A DNA stretch of 64,000 nucleotides, taken from NCBI GenBank assembly GCA_964529325.1, contig CAZGWH010000001.1, positions 115,809 through 179,808 of the forward strand, in the 5' to 3' direction. How positions within the stretch are numbered: position 1 is the first letter of the stretch; each line of letters opens with the position of its first letter. The notes beneath the pieces are model-generated. The model was not told where the DNA came from, ran no database searches, and saw nothing but the letters and a program-made list of their open reading frames with translations. This stretch comes from GCA-2689995 sp964529325 (GTDB lineage Bacteria > Fidelibacterota > Marinisomatia > SCGC-AAA003-L08 > GCA-2689995). This document shows, piece after piece, positions 1 through 8,212 of the stretch. The position numbers and the translations under genes are program-made.

Positions 1-563
1 AATTATTACCCTATATTGATATGCCAATTCAACATGCTTCAACTAAATTATTAAAATCAATGCGAAGAGGATTAGGAAAAGATGGCATTTTAAAGCGAAT
101 TGAAGCACTTCGAAACGCTTGCCCCAATATTATACTTAGAACATCGATTATAGTTGGATATCCAGGTGAAACGGAAGAAGATTTTCTAGAATTATATGAT
201 TTTATAAAAAAAATAAGGTTTGATCGATTAGGGGTATTTACATACTCTGAAGAAGAAGGAACTTTTGCAGAAAAACAACTTAAAGACAATATTCTCCAGC
301 AAGTTAAATATGACCGAATGGATAAAATAATGACTATTCAACAGGAAATCAGTTATGAAAATAATCAACAACTTATAGGGACCACACAAAAAATAATAAT
401 AGACCAACACTTAGATTCTAATGAATCAATAGGCCGTTCATTTAGAGACTCTCCAGAAGTTGATAACTTATTTCGAATTGATGGATTGCACCCAGTAGGT
501 GAATTTATAAATGCAAAAGTAATATCTGCATCTGAATATGAAATAATATGTACAAAAGTTTAA
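1..563 (+). CDS. rimO: Ribosomal protein S12 methylthiotransferase RimO, C-terminal part
   Basis: RimO is a radical-SAM enzyme that adds a methylthio group to an aspartate of ribosomal protein S12. Only the C-terminal ~187 residues lie in the window; the frame is open from the first bases (reads LLPYIDMPIQHAS), so the Met at base 21 is internal and the radical-SAM CxxxCxxC cluster is off the left edge. Visible family motifs are MPIQHAS, KSMRRG, GYPGETEEDF, FTYSEEEGT and, in the C-terminal TRAM domain, GRSFRDSPEVDN. The FxYSxEEGT and RSxxDSPEVD motifs favour RimO over its paralogue MiaB. One base separates it from the next gene, suggesting a rimO-mce-uvrC transcription unit. Confidence 0.93.
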   Translation, partial: LLPYIDMPIQHASTKLLKSMRRGLGKDGILKRIEALRNACPNIILRTSIIVGYPGETEEDFLELYDFIKKIRFDRLGVFTYSEEEGTFAEKQLKDNILQQVKYDRMDKIMTIQQEISYENNQQLIGTTQKIIIDQHLDSNESIGRSFRDSPEVDNLFRIDGLHPVGEFINAKVISASEYEIICTKV

Positions 564-564
564 T

Positions 565-975
565 ATGATAAAAATATTGGGAATAGAGCATATCGGCATT
601 GCTGTAAAAAATCGAGATAAAACATCCAATTTTTTTGAAAATATTCTCGGTATCAAAAACCCAATTTTAGAAGAAATTATAGACCAAAAAGTAATTACTG
701 AAATTTTTAATACTTCAAATGGGAAATTAGAATTATTAGAATCCACATCTTTAGAATCACCAATACATAAATTTATCGAAAAAAGAGGAAATGCTATTCA
801 CCATATTGCATTATCCGTTGAAAATATTGACTTATCTTTAAAATACTTAAAAGAAAAAAATGTCCAATTAATTGATGAAATTCCTAGAATAGGTGCTGAA
901 GGATTTAAAATTGCATTTATTCACCCTAAAGCAACAGGCGGAATATTAATAGAACTTTGTCAAAAAAATAAATAA
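565..975 (+). CDS. mce: Methylmalonyl-CoA epimerase (VOC family)
   Basis: A 136-residue glyoxalase/VOC-fold protein. It opens with LGIEHIGIAVKN and carries IHHIALSVEN in the second half and GILIELCQ near the end; these supply the usual metal ligands (His9, the His pair near residue 73 and the Glu close to the C-terminus). Length and motifs fit methylmalonyl-CoA epimerase, which interconverts the (R) and (S) forms of methylmalonyl-CoA in propionate/succinate metabolism. No mutase or carboxylase gene is in the window, so the pathway is inferred from the family only. ATG start one base after rimO, four bases before uvrC. A different VOC substrate cannot be excluded, but the pattern is typical of Mce. 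Confidence 0.85.
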   Translation: MIKILGIEHIGIAVKNRDKTSNFFENILGIKNPILEEIIDQKVITEIFNTSNGKLELLESTSLESPIHKFIEKRGNAIHHIALSVENIDLSLKYLKEKNVQLIDEIPRIGAEGFKIAFIHPKATGGILIELCQKNK

Positions 976-979
976 TACC

Positions 980-2818
980 GTGATTAATCGGTCAATATTA
1001 AAATCAATTCCCTCTCTTCCAGGTGTTTATTTCTTCAAAAATAAATCAAATGAAATTATATATATCGGGAAAGCAAAAATTCTAAAAAACCGTGTTCGCT
1101 CCTATTTTATCTCTTCGGGGCATGGTGGCTCAAAAACAGATATTCTTGTCAAAAATATTAATTCTATTGAATGGTTAGTCGTAAGAGATGAAGTTGAAGC
1201 AATTCTAACAGAAGCAAATCTAATAAAAGAACATCGACCTAAATATAATATTTTATTAAAAGACGATAAATCATTTCCATATATTCAAATTACAAAAGAA
1301 CAGTTTCCTCAAGTTATTTTAGTCAGGTTAAAAAAACTACCAATTGATGGTTCTCTTTTTTTTGGGCCATATACAGATGCTCGTCAACTTAGAGAATCAC
1401 TAAAAATCATACATAAAATATTTCCGCTAAGAACTTGTAATTTCAATATTAATGACCAAAGTATAATCGATAACAAATATCAAATATGTTTGGATTACCA
1501 TATAAAAAGATGTGATGGTCCATGTGAAGGTTTTGTTTCTCAAAAAACATATAATGAAATGATTAAGCTAATTATTCAATTTTTAAGAGGACGAGATCAA
1601 AAAATAAAAATTTATTTAAAATCTGAAATGGATAATGCAAGTAATGAACTTCGATTTGAAGATGCCGTTCGGTTTAGAGATCAATATAATTCTATATCAA
1701 ACTTTATGAAAAAACAAAAAAAAGTAACACAGGATGGTATAGACAGAGATGTTTTAGTCGCAACTGCTGAAAATAAAATTGGCATGGGTGTTATTCTAAA
1801 AGTTAGAAATGGTTTTTTTATTGGGAAAGAAAAATTTAATCTATCCATTTCACTTCAGTCTAATAATGAAGAAATAATTACCGAATTTTTCAGACAATAT
1901 TATTCTTCGACAATGGATATACCAAAAGAAATATTAGTTGAACATACTATTGCAGATATAAATGACCATATTTCTTGGCTTTCTAAAATTTCAAATAGAA
2001 AAATTTCAATTATTATTCCCAAAATTGGAGAAAAAAAACGATTAGTTGAAATTTGTAGAAAAAACTGTGAATTACAATTAAAAGAAATATTAAATAAAAA
2101 AGAAAAAAGAAAAGAATTAATTCCAAATGCAGTTGAGCGATTAAAGGAAGATTTAAATATGTCAGTCCCACCCAGACGAATTGAAGGATTTGATAATTCC
2201 AATATTCAAGGTGCTTTCCCAGTAGCTGGAATGGTATGTTTTATTGATGGAAAACCAATGAAGAAGGAATATCGTAAATTTAATATTAAATCTGTTGATG
2301 GCCCTGATGATTTTAAATCAATGTATGAAGTTGTTTCAAGGAGATATTCTCGTGTAATTAAAGAAAAACGACCATTGCCAGATTTAATTTTAATTGATGG
2401 CGGAAAAGGCCAACTATCGGTAGCAAAATCAGCGTTAGATCACTTAGGTTTAGGATTTATTATAGTTATTGGTTTAGCTAAAAAATTAGAGGAAGTATTT
2501 CTCCCCCATTTTTCAGAACCTCAAAATATTGCAAAACATTCTCCAGGGTTATTATTATTGCGACGAATTAGAGATGAAGTTCATCGCTATGCAATTTCTT
2601 TTCACAGACAAAAACGGAATAAAGCACAAAATAAATCAATTTTATTAACAATTCCAGGAATGGGTAAAAATAGAGTGGTATCATTTTGGAATACATTTAA
2701 ATCATTTAATGATGTAAACGATTTATCTGCTGAAGAAATTCAAAGTAAAACGAATATTCCGATAAAAATTTGTGAAAAAATATTAGTTCTAATTAATAAG
2801 AAAAACGAAAAGAATTAA
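980..2818 (+). CDS. uvrC: Excinuclease ABC subunit C (UvrC)
   Basis: UvrC makes both incisions around DNA damage in nucleotide excision repair, with UvrA and UvrB. 612 aa, normal length. Domains in order: GIY-YIG nuclease (~8-95, 'PGVYFFKN' and 'IIYIGKAKILKNRVRSYF'), a Cys-containing linker, a UVR motif that binds UvrB (~200-240), the RNase H-like 3' nuclease (~390-540, with Asp in EGFDNSNIQG, Asp in LILIDGGKGQ and His in DEVHRYAISFHR) and a C-terminal helix-hairpin-helix region. The start is GTG four bases after mce. It converges on the 1740-aa gene with only ten bases between stop codons and no obvious terminator. Confidence 0.97.
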   Translation: MINRSILKSIPSLPGVYFFKNKSNEIIYIGKAKILKNRVRSYFISSGHGGSKTDILVKNINSIEWLVVRDEVEAILTEANLIKEHRPKYNILLKDDKSFPYIQITKEQFPQVILVRLKKLPIDGSLFFGPYTDARQLRESLKIIHKIFPLRTCNFNINDQSIIDNKYQICLDYHIKRCDGPCEGFVSQKTYNEMIKLIIQFLRGRDQKIKIYLKSEMDNASNELRFEDAVRFRDQYNSISNFMKKQKKVTQDGIDRDVLVATAENKIGMGVILKVRNGFFIGKEKFNLSISLQSNNEEIITEFFRQYYSSTMDIPKEILVEHTIADINDHISWLSKISNRKISIIIPKIGEKKRLVEICRKNCELQLKEILNKKEKRKELIPNAVERLKEDLNMSVPPRRIEGFDNSNIQGAFPVAGMVCFIDGKPMKKEYRKFNIKSVDGPDDFKSMYEVVSRRYSRVIKEKRPLPDLILIDGGKGQLSVAKSALDHLGLGFIIVIGLAKKLEEVFLPHFSEPQNIAKHSPGLLLLRRIRDEVHRYAISFHRQKRNKAQNKSILLTIPGMGKNRVVSFWNTFKSFNDVNDLSAEEIQSKTNIPIKICEKILVLINKKNEKN

Positions 2819-2828
2819 AAATAATTTA

Positions 2829-5800
2829 TTATTTCATTAACACAATTTTCTGTGAAGATTGAAATAAATCACTTTTAAAATTAACAATATATACGCCACT
2901 TGGATGATTTACAGCATTCCATTTAATTGTATGATATCCTGATTCAATATGTCCATCTATTAGTGTTTCAATTAATCGACCGTTGAGGTCAAATATCTGT
3001 AGAGACATTGCGTGTAATGTCTCAGGTATACCAAATTTAATTGTTGTTTCAGGATTAAATGGATTAGGATATGCATTTGATAATTTCCACTTCTCTGGAA
3101 TCACATCTTGAATATCCATTAACTTTTCAATAGATGTTACGCCTAAAGGTGACCATGGATAAATTTTATTTGAATATCTATCTTCTGTTAAATTTATTTC
3201 AATACCATTATTTTTTATTAGTGTAAATTCAGGTGTATCTCCTATTTCACAGAATCCATCTGTATCTTCAGTTAAATCTTTCCCCATTACAGGGATAGCT
3301 GAATGTTTACCATTCCATAACCCCGATCCCACATACACATCATTACAATAGGCAAGGATTATATCTCCATTTTCTGCATTGTCAATTTCTTCAATTAAGT
3401 AAAATGCTTGCTCTGTTGATTGTACAAATTGGTATTCTTCTGGTATTTGATATGTCTCTTCCATTCCAAGACCACTACTTTGTGGATTTGCACAATTATC
3501 ATTTCCCCATGCAAACTGTGGATGTTCACCAATTCCATTTAGCCAATACCCTTTACTATTTTGCAATGAAACTAAATTTCCACTCCAACCATCTATGGTT
3601 TTAAATAAACCAAGTCCCTGGCCTAAAATGAAGTTGAAATTTTCCGTCGCATATTGTTCTCCTCCTAATGCTTCTAATGTAGCAATATTACCTTCACCCC
3701 ATTTAAATGAAACTAAGTTATTTCCGTCTGAAAGTCCATATTCTTCACAGTTATTTATCATTTGTGAATATGAAATCTCCCGAGTTTGTGCTTCATCACC
3801 TTCATAATTTACCCAGTATCCTGAATACTTGTTTAAATTAACTAAATTACCACTCCATCCTTCATTAGTATTAAAAATACCAAGACCCTGGCCAAGTATG
3901 AAATTAACTTCACTAGTTCCATTTAAAATATTTTCTAAAAAATTAATACTATTATTATCTTCTAATTCTCCAGGAAAACTCACAAGATTATTACCACCTT
4001 GAAAATCAATAATTACAATTTGACCATTATTAACTGTTACATCAAATCCATCAGTTATCGTCTCAACACCATCAGATATAGTGTAACTAATTGAATATAC
4101 TTGTCCTGCATTTTCTTCGAGAGGAGACCAATTTATAATACTTCCTTCAATAACCATTCCTTCAGGTCCTGATATAAATGAGAAACTAATATCATCACCA
4201 TCTACATCTTCTACTATAATTTGATATTGGTAAATTGATCCAACATAGGCATACACAATTGGAGATGATAATATTTCAGGTGCATCATTTACAGCAGAAA
4301 TAGATATAGCCAATACCCTTGAATATATATTATGCTCTTCCTGTCCATCATTTGCTGTAATGGTAATATTTTCTTCTCCATTGGCATTTTCAATAGCAGT
4401 TATTATAAGATTACCATTGTCGTCTAATGTAATATTTACTAAATTAGATTCCGATGTTGTAAAACTTATAACTTGATTAGACTCATTTTCAGGATGATTT
4501 ATTTCTGTGGTAATGTTAATTATTTCGGTAAAATCTTCCGTTTGTTCAATACTTGTTGCACTCAAATTAAATTGAGGCATATCATTTACAGAAGTTACGA
4601 TTAATGTAAATTCAGTTGTACTACTTTTTTGATTATTTTCATCATCATCTGTTGCAGTTAATGTAAGTGTTTCAGTTCCAAAATAGTCTTGCATTAAATT
4701 AAAACTCATTAACCCATTTGAAAATGAAATAACCGAGCCATTATTTCCAGAAACAGCAAACTCCATATTTGTAAATTCTGTACCTATGTCAGATACATAA
4801 TCTTCAAGATTAATTGAAAAAACATCACTGTCTTCTTCTACGCTTATACTCGGTATTGCTGTAATAACTGGCGTATCATTATTTACCGTTAGAAAAATTT
4901 CAGTCGTGGCTGAATATTCATGCAAAGAACCGACATCAGTTGCAATGATTTGCAATGCAGAACTACCTGTCCATGTGGGATCTACAGCAGTTATAAAACC
5001 ATTGACTTGGTCAGAAAAATCAACAAGGAAAAATCCTGCATTAATTAAATAAGGATTATCAGGTATTCCATTACTTGAATTTGCTGAAAATGTTAAATTT
5101 GCACTGGTGGGATATATATTTCCTCTTAAATCATCAAAGAATTTAAATTTAATTTCCTGTCCATTTGTATTGGAGTAAATGGTCATAAAATATACCCAAT
5201 TACCTGCAAAATCAATTGCAGTAGCAACTCCTCTAAGTTCACCATTACTAAATGCACCTAAAATATGACTATTTCCTATTGCAGGGTCACCACCTGATTT
5301 AACAGACGCGGTAATGGTCATTGAAAGTTCAAAACCCGCTGGATTAATATTCCATGTTGGAGCAGGTAATGGTGATTCAAGAGCAGGAAAATCATATTCC
5401 CATGCAATATCATCACCGTCAAGTTCAATGATATTATCATTTAAATTTATAGGTGTAAAACTCTGTCCTATTTCTATTTCTTGGTCTGGGAAATTATCAA
5501 GAGAAGGTGCATGGTCTAAAGGTAATATTGAAAATATTACACCTTGTGAACCTGAAAATGATAACTCAGATTGATCTGTTGCAGTAAAGAAAATTGTTTC
5601 GTTGCCAAGCCATTCATTATTTAATGGTGTAATTGTCGCAATACCATCAGTTAAGTTAACACTTAGATTCGTGTTCCCACTAGATGACCACTGTATTGGG
5701 TCATCATCTACTTCAAGTAAAAAGTCATTTAAATTAATATCATTAAATCCAATACCTTGCTCAGTGATTTGGTTTTCAATACCTTCTACAACTGGCATGT

Positions 5801-8051
5801 GATCAGGTATAATTGTAAGAGTCACGGTATTACTTGCTGAGTAATTATTAAGTGTTCCTTGATCTGTTGCTGTAAAAGATATACTCTCTACACCATGCCA
5901 CTCAGGATCAACAATGGTAAAACCAGCCATATCATTTTCATCAATATCAACCAGTATTGCACCTGCTTTTAATCCAAGTGGATTCTCAGGTTCTCCCTGT
6001 GCAGTATTTGCTGAAAATATTATACTTTGATTGACAGGTAATATTCTACTTGAATTATCATCAAAAAATTTAAGTTTTATCTCTTCTCCATTCCCATTGG
6101 CATATATGGTTAAAAAATACATCCATTTTCCAAAGACAGGAAGTGCAGTAGTCACTCCTCGTAGTTCTCCATTTGAGAATGCACCCAGGGAATGACTAAA
6201 TCCTTCTGTCTCAACACCTAATGCTTCTACAGTCGCAGTTATTGTCATTGATAATTCATAATCAGATGCATTTACATTCCAGTTTGGATTACTCTCTGTA
6301 TTCTCTTGAGCGTCAAAGGCATAACTCCATTTAACATCATGTCCATCGATTTCTGTTAAATGATTATTTAAATCAATATCATCAAACATGCCAAAAAAAC
6401 CAATCAATTGACTATCCATTGCAGTTACCTCTGGAGCATTATCTGGAATAAGTACGGTAAATGTAACTTCATCAACGCTAAAAAATTGACTCTCCGTTTG
6501 ATCTGTTGCGGTAAATGTAACCGTCTCAAAGCCTATAAAATCAGTAAAGCTGATTGTAGCAATGCCACCTATTATGCTAATATCTAAATTTGTATTTCCA
6601 GATACGGTCCATACTATATCATCACCATCCACTTCCGTTAAATAATCATTTAAATTAATACTTGTAAAGTTTCCATCACCTTCAATTGTTTGGTTGGGTA
6701 TATCACTTACCACTGGATTATGATCTGGAAGTACAGTAAATACTACTGGATCTGATGCTTCATAATTATTAAGTGTCAATGGTTCAACCGCTCTAAAAGA
6801 TACCGTTTCACTACCTGTCCATTCAGTATCAACAATACTTATAGATGCAATATCATCTTGAATATCAATAAGTAGTCGTGCAGAATTAATTTCATACGGA
6901 TATTCAGGATCGCCCAGTGCAGCATTTGCTTCAAAAGAAACCACTTCTACACTAGGAAGTAAAAATTGATCATTACCATTATAAAACTTAAATTTAATTT
7001 CATCATTATTTGAGTTTGCATATACGGTTAAAAAGTAAACATCATGTCCCAGTACATATAAAGATGTTGCTGTCCCTCTACATTCATTACCTACAAATGC
7101 TCCCAAAACATGACTATTCCCTATCGCTTCAATACCATTACTATTTACAATGGCGGTAAATGTCATACTAAGTTCATAATCAGATGCATTTACTTCCCAT
7201 GACGGATATGCTTCATTTTCTATTTGAGGTAATATGGTATATTCCCAATTAATAACATCACCATCTTCTTCAATCAGATAATCAGATAAATTAATATGTG
7301 CAAATGTTCCACCTGCACCAACAGTTTGGTTTGGAATATCTATTAAGGCAGGTTCATTATCAATGCCCCATATTGTAAATATTGCTGTAGTTGAAGCAGA
7401 TAGTAAAGCGTCTGTATTATCCGTTATGGTAAAAGTAATTGCTTCATTACCTGTCCATTCACTATTTACAGGAGTAATAGTTACCGTATTATCATTTGCA
7501 ATTGTTACCGATAAATATTCATTACCACTAATTGATATCGTAACATTATCCTCATCTTGTAGATAAATAAAATCATCTAAATCAAAGCTAGAAAAACTAT
7601 TTCCAATTTCTATTTCTTGCTCGTAAATTGAATAAATAACAGGTGGGAAATCAAAACCAATATATCCACTAAACGCATACGGATTATCTGGCTGTCCCAT
7701 ACTTCCATTGGGAATAAATGCTTCACTATTTGTTAAATTATATTCACCATCGGTAAATACTCTAAATTCTAAATCTTCACCAGGCTGATTTGCATATACG
7801 GTAATAAAATATAAATAATTATCTAACGCATATATTGGCGTAGCAAATCCTCTACACTCATCGCCCACAAATACACCGACTTTATAATCAGCATGATCTA
7901 CCACTTCATTATTAATATTTAGTGTACTGGTAAAAGTCATCGATAATGCAAAATCTGCAGGATTATATTCCCAGTCTTGCGATACACCAACACTAAGTAA
8001 TAAAATTATCTGTAATGAAAATAAATATGTTCTCATGATATTTCCGTTCAT
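2829..8051 (-). CDS. Giant secreted T9SS-sorted surface protein with Ig-like domains and nested repeat module (1740 aa)
   Basis: A secreted protein: a signal peptide (MRTYLFSLQIILLLSVGVSQ; this Met at base 8036 has GGAA eight bases upstream and may be the true start) and a C-terminal T9SS sorting domain (YPNPFNPETTIKFGIP to the terminal KIVLMK). Between them, residues ~25-1130 alternate cadherin/Ig-like domains of the pattern 'INLNDYL..E.DGDDI.W...W.G.E.ITFTATD' with four copies of a ~110-residue module (W-x-N-P/A-x-D/G-F/Y-x-L-S-M-T at its start, LGAF..GE.RG in the middle, FxTxYxN and FKF.DD later). Residues ~1130-1400 are further Ig/cadherin-like domains, then two 'NNLVSF...FILGQGLG.F...GWSGNLV...GYW' repeats precede the sorting domain. 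Enzymatic activity is not evident; a surface adhesin or scaffold is the best guess. Confidence 0.85.
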   Translation of the reverse strand: MNGNIMRTYLFSLQIILLLSVGVSQDWEYNPADFALSMTFTSTLNINNEVVDHADYKVGVFVGDECRGFATPIYALDNYLYFITVYANQPGEDLEFRVFTDGEYNLTNSEAFIPNGSMGQPDNPYAFSGYIGFDFPPVIYSIYEQEIEIGNSFSSFDLDDFIYLQDEDNVTISISGNEYLSVTIANDNTVTITPVNSEWTGNEAITFTITDNTDALLSASTTAIFTIWGIDNEPALIDIPNQTVGAGGTFAHINLSDYLIEEDGDVINWEYTILPQIENEAYPSWEVNASDYELSMTFTAIVNSNGIEAIGNSHVLGAFVGNECRGTATSLYVLGHDVYFLTVYANSNNDEIKFKFYNGNDQFLLPSVEVVSFEANAALGDPEYPYEINSARLLIDIQDDIASISIVDTEWTGSETVSFRAVEPLTLNNYEASDPVVFTVLPDHNPVVSDIPNQTIEGDGNFTSINLNDYLTEVDGDDIVWTVSGNTNLDISIIGGIATISFTDFIGFETVTFTATDQTESQFFSVDEVTFTVLIPDNAPEVTAMDSQLIGFFGMFDDIDLNNHLTEIDGHDVKWSYAFDAQENTESNPNWNVNASDYELSMTITATVEALGVETEGFSHSLGAFSNGELRGVTTALPVFGKWMYFLTIYANGNGEEIKLKFFDDNSSRILPVNQSIIFSANTAQGEPENPLGLKAGAILVDIDENDMAGFTIVDPEWHGVESISFTATDQGTLNNYSASNTVTLTIIPDHMPVVEGIENQITEQGIGFNDINLNDFLLEVDDDPIQWSSSGNTNLSVNLTDGIATITPLNNEWLGNETIFFTATDQSELSFSGSQGVIFSILPLDHAPSLDNFPDQEIEIGQSFTPINLNDNIIELDGDDIAWEYDFPALESPLPAPTWNINPAGFELSMTITASVKSGGDPAIGNSHILGAFSNGELRGVATAIDFAGNWVYFMTIYSNTNGQEIKFKFFDDLRGNIYPTSANLTFSANSSNGIPDNPYLINAGFFLVDFSDQVNGFITAVDPTWTGSSALQIIATDVGSLHEYSATTEIFLTVNNDTPVITAIPSISVEEDSDVFSINLEDYVSDIGTEFTNMEFAVSGNNGSVISFSNGLMSFNLMQDYFGTETLTLTATDDDENNQKSSTTEFTLIVTSVNDMPQFNLSATSIEQTEDFTEIINITTEINHPENESNQVISFTTSESNLVNITLDDNGNLIITAIENANGEENITITANDGQEEHNIYSRVLAISISAVNDAPEILSSPIVYAYVGSIYQYQIIVEDVDGDDISFSFISGPEGMVIEGSIINWSPLEENAGQVYSISYTISDGVETITDGFDVTVNNGQIVIIDFQGGNNLVSFPGELEDNNSINFLENILNGTSEVNFILGQGLGIFNTNEGWSGNLVNLNKYSGYWVNYEGDEAQTREISYSQMINNCEEYGLSDGNNLVSFKWGEGNIATLEALGGEQYATENFNFILGQGLGLFKTIDGWSGNLVSLQNSKGYWLNGIGEHPQFAWGNDNCANPQSSGLGMEETYQIPEEYQFVQSTEQAFYLIEEIDNAENGDIILAYCNDVYVGSGLWNGKHSAIPVMGKDLTEDTDGFCEIGDTPEFTLIKNNGIEINLTEDRYSNKIYPWSPLGVTSIEKLMDIQDVIPEKWKLSNAYPNPFNPETTIKFGIPETLHAMSLQIFDLNGRLIETLIDGHIESGYHTIKWNAVNHPSGVYIVNFKSDLFQSSQKIVLMK
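5030..7980 (-). repeat. Four copies of an unnamed ~110-residue protein module
   Basis: Within the 1740-aa protein the module lies at about 7665-7980, 6880-7205, 5960-6285 and 5030-5360. Each copy starts with a Trp and the signature N-x-x-x-F/Y-x-L-S-M-T, has a central GxFxxxExRG, then YFxTxYxN, an FKF/FRVF.D strand, and ends near A-N/S-x-x-x-G-x-P-x-N/Y-P. Copies 2-4 are inserted inside an Ig-like domain, between its 'DGDxxxWxY' strand and its 'DxxWxGxExxxFxATD' strands. The similarity is at protein level; the DNA copies look clearly diverged, so this is an old duplication. Confidence 0.75.
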
Positions 8052-8066
8052 ATCTTTTTAGATGAT

Positions 8067-8120
8067 AAAAAGGGGTAATGGACAAAATTCAATTTGGAGG
8101 AACACCCACTACCCTTTTTT
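8067..8120 (-). promoter_or_regulatory. Long hairpin with U-run in the leader of the 1740-aa gene
   Basis: On the minus strand an AAAAAAGGGTA arm (8120-8110) can pair with TACCCCTTTTT (8077-8067, one bulged G), with a smaller inner hairpin CAAAATT-C-AATTTGG in the loop, and the arm runs straight into a T-rich tail. It sits only 15-30 bases before the start of the downstream gene. It could be a second tandem terminator for the 2527-aa gene or an attenuator-like leader structure for the 1740-aa gene. No known riboswitch consensus was recognised. Confidence 0.45.
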
Positions 8121-8151
8121 TCTCCTCTTCCTAAATTTTAATAAAAAGAGT

Positions 8152-8197
8152 AGAGTGTCAAAATTAACTAACCTAACTGTAGGAATTTTGACACTCT
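8152..8197 (-). terminator. Probable intrinsic terminator after the 2527-aa gene
   Basis: Perfect 14-base arms AGAGTGTCAAAATT / AATTTTGACACTCT separated by an 18-base loop, lying 16 bases after the stop of the 2527-aa gene. On the minus strand the stem is followed by ACTCTTTTTATT. It should end the surface-protein operon before the 1740-aa gene. Confidence 0.65.
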
Positions 8198-8212
8198 CTT
8201 TTCTCCTCTATA

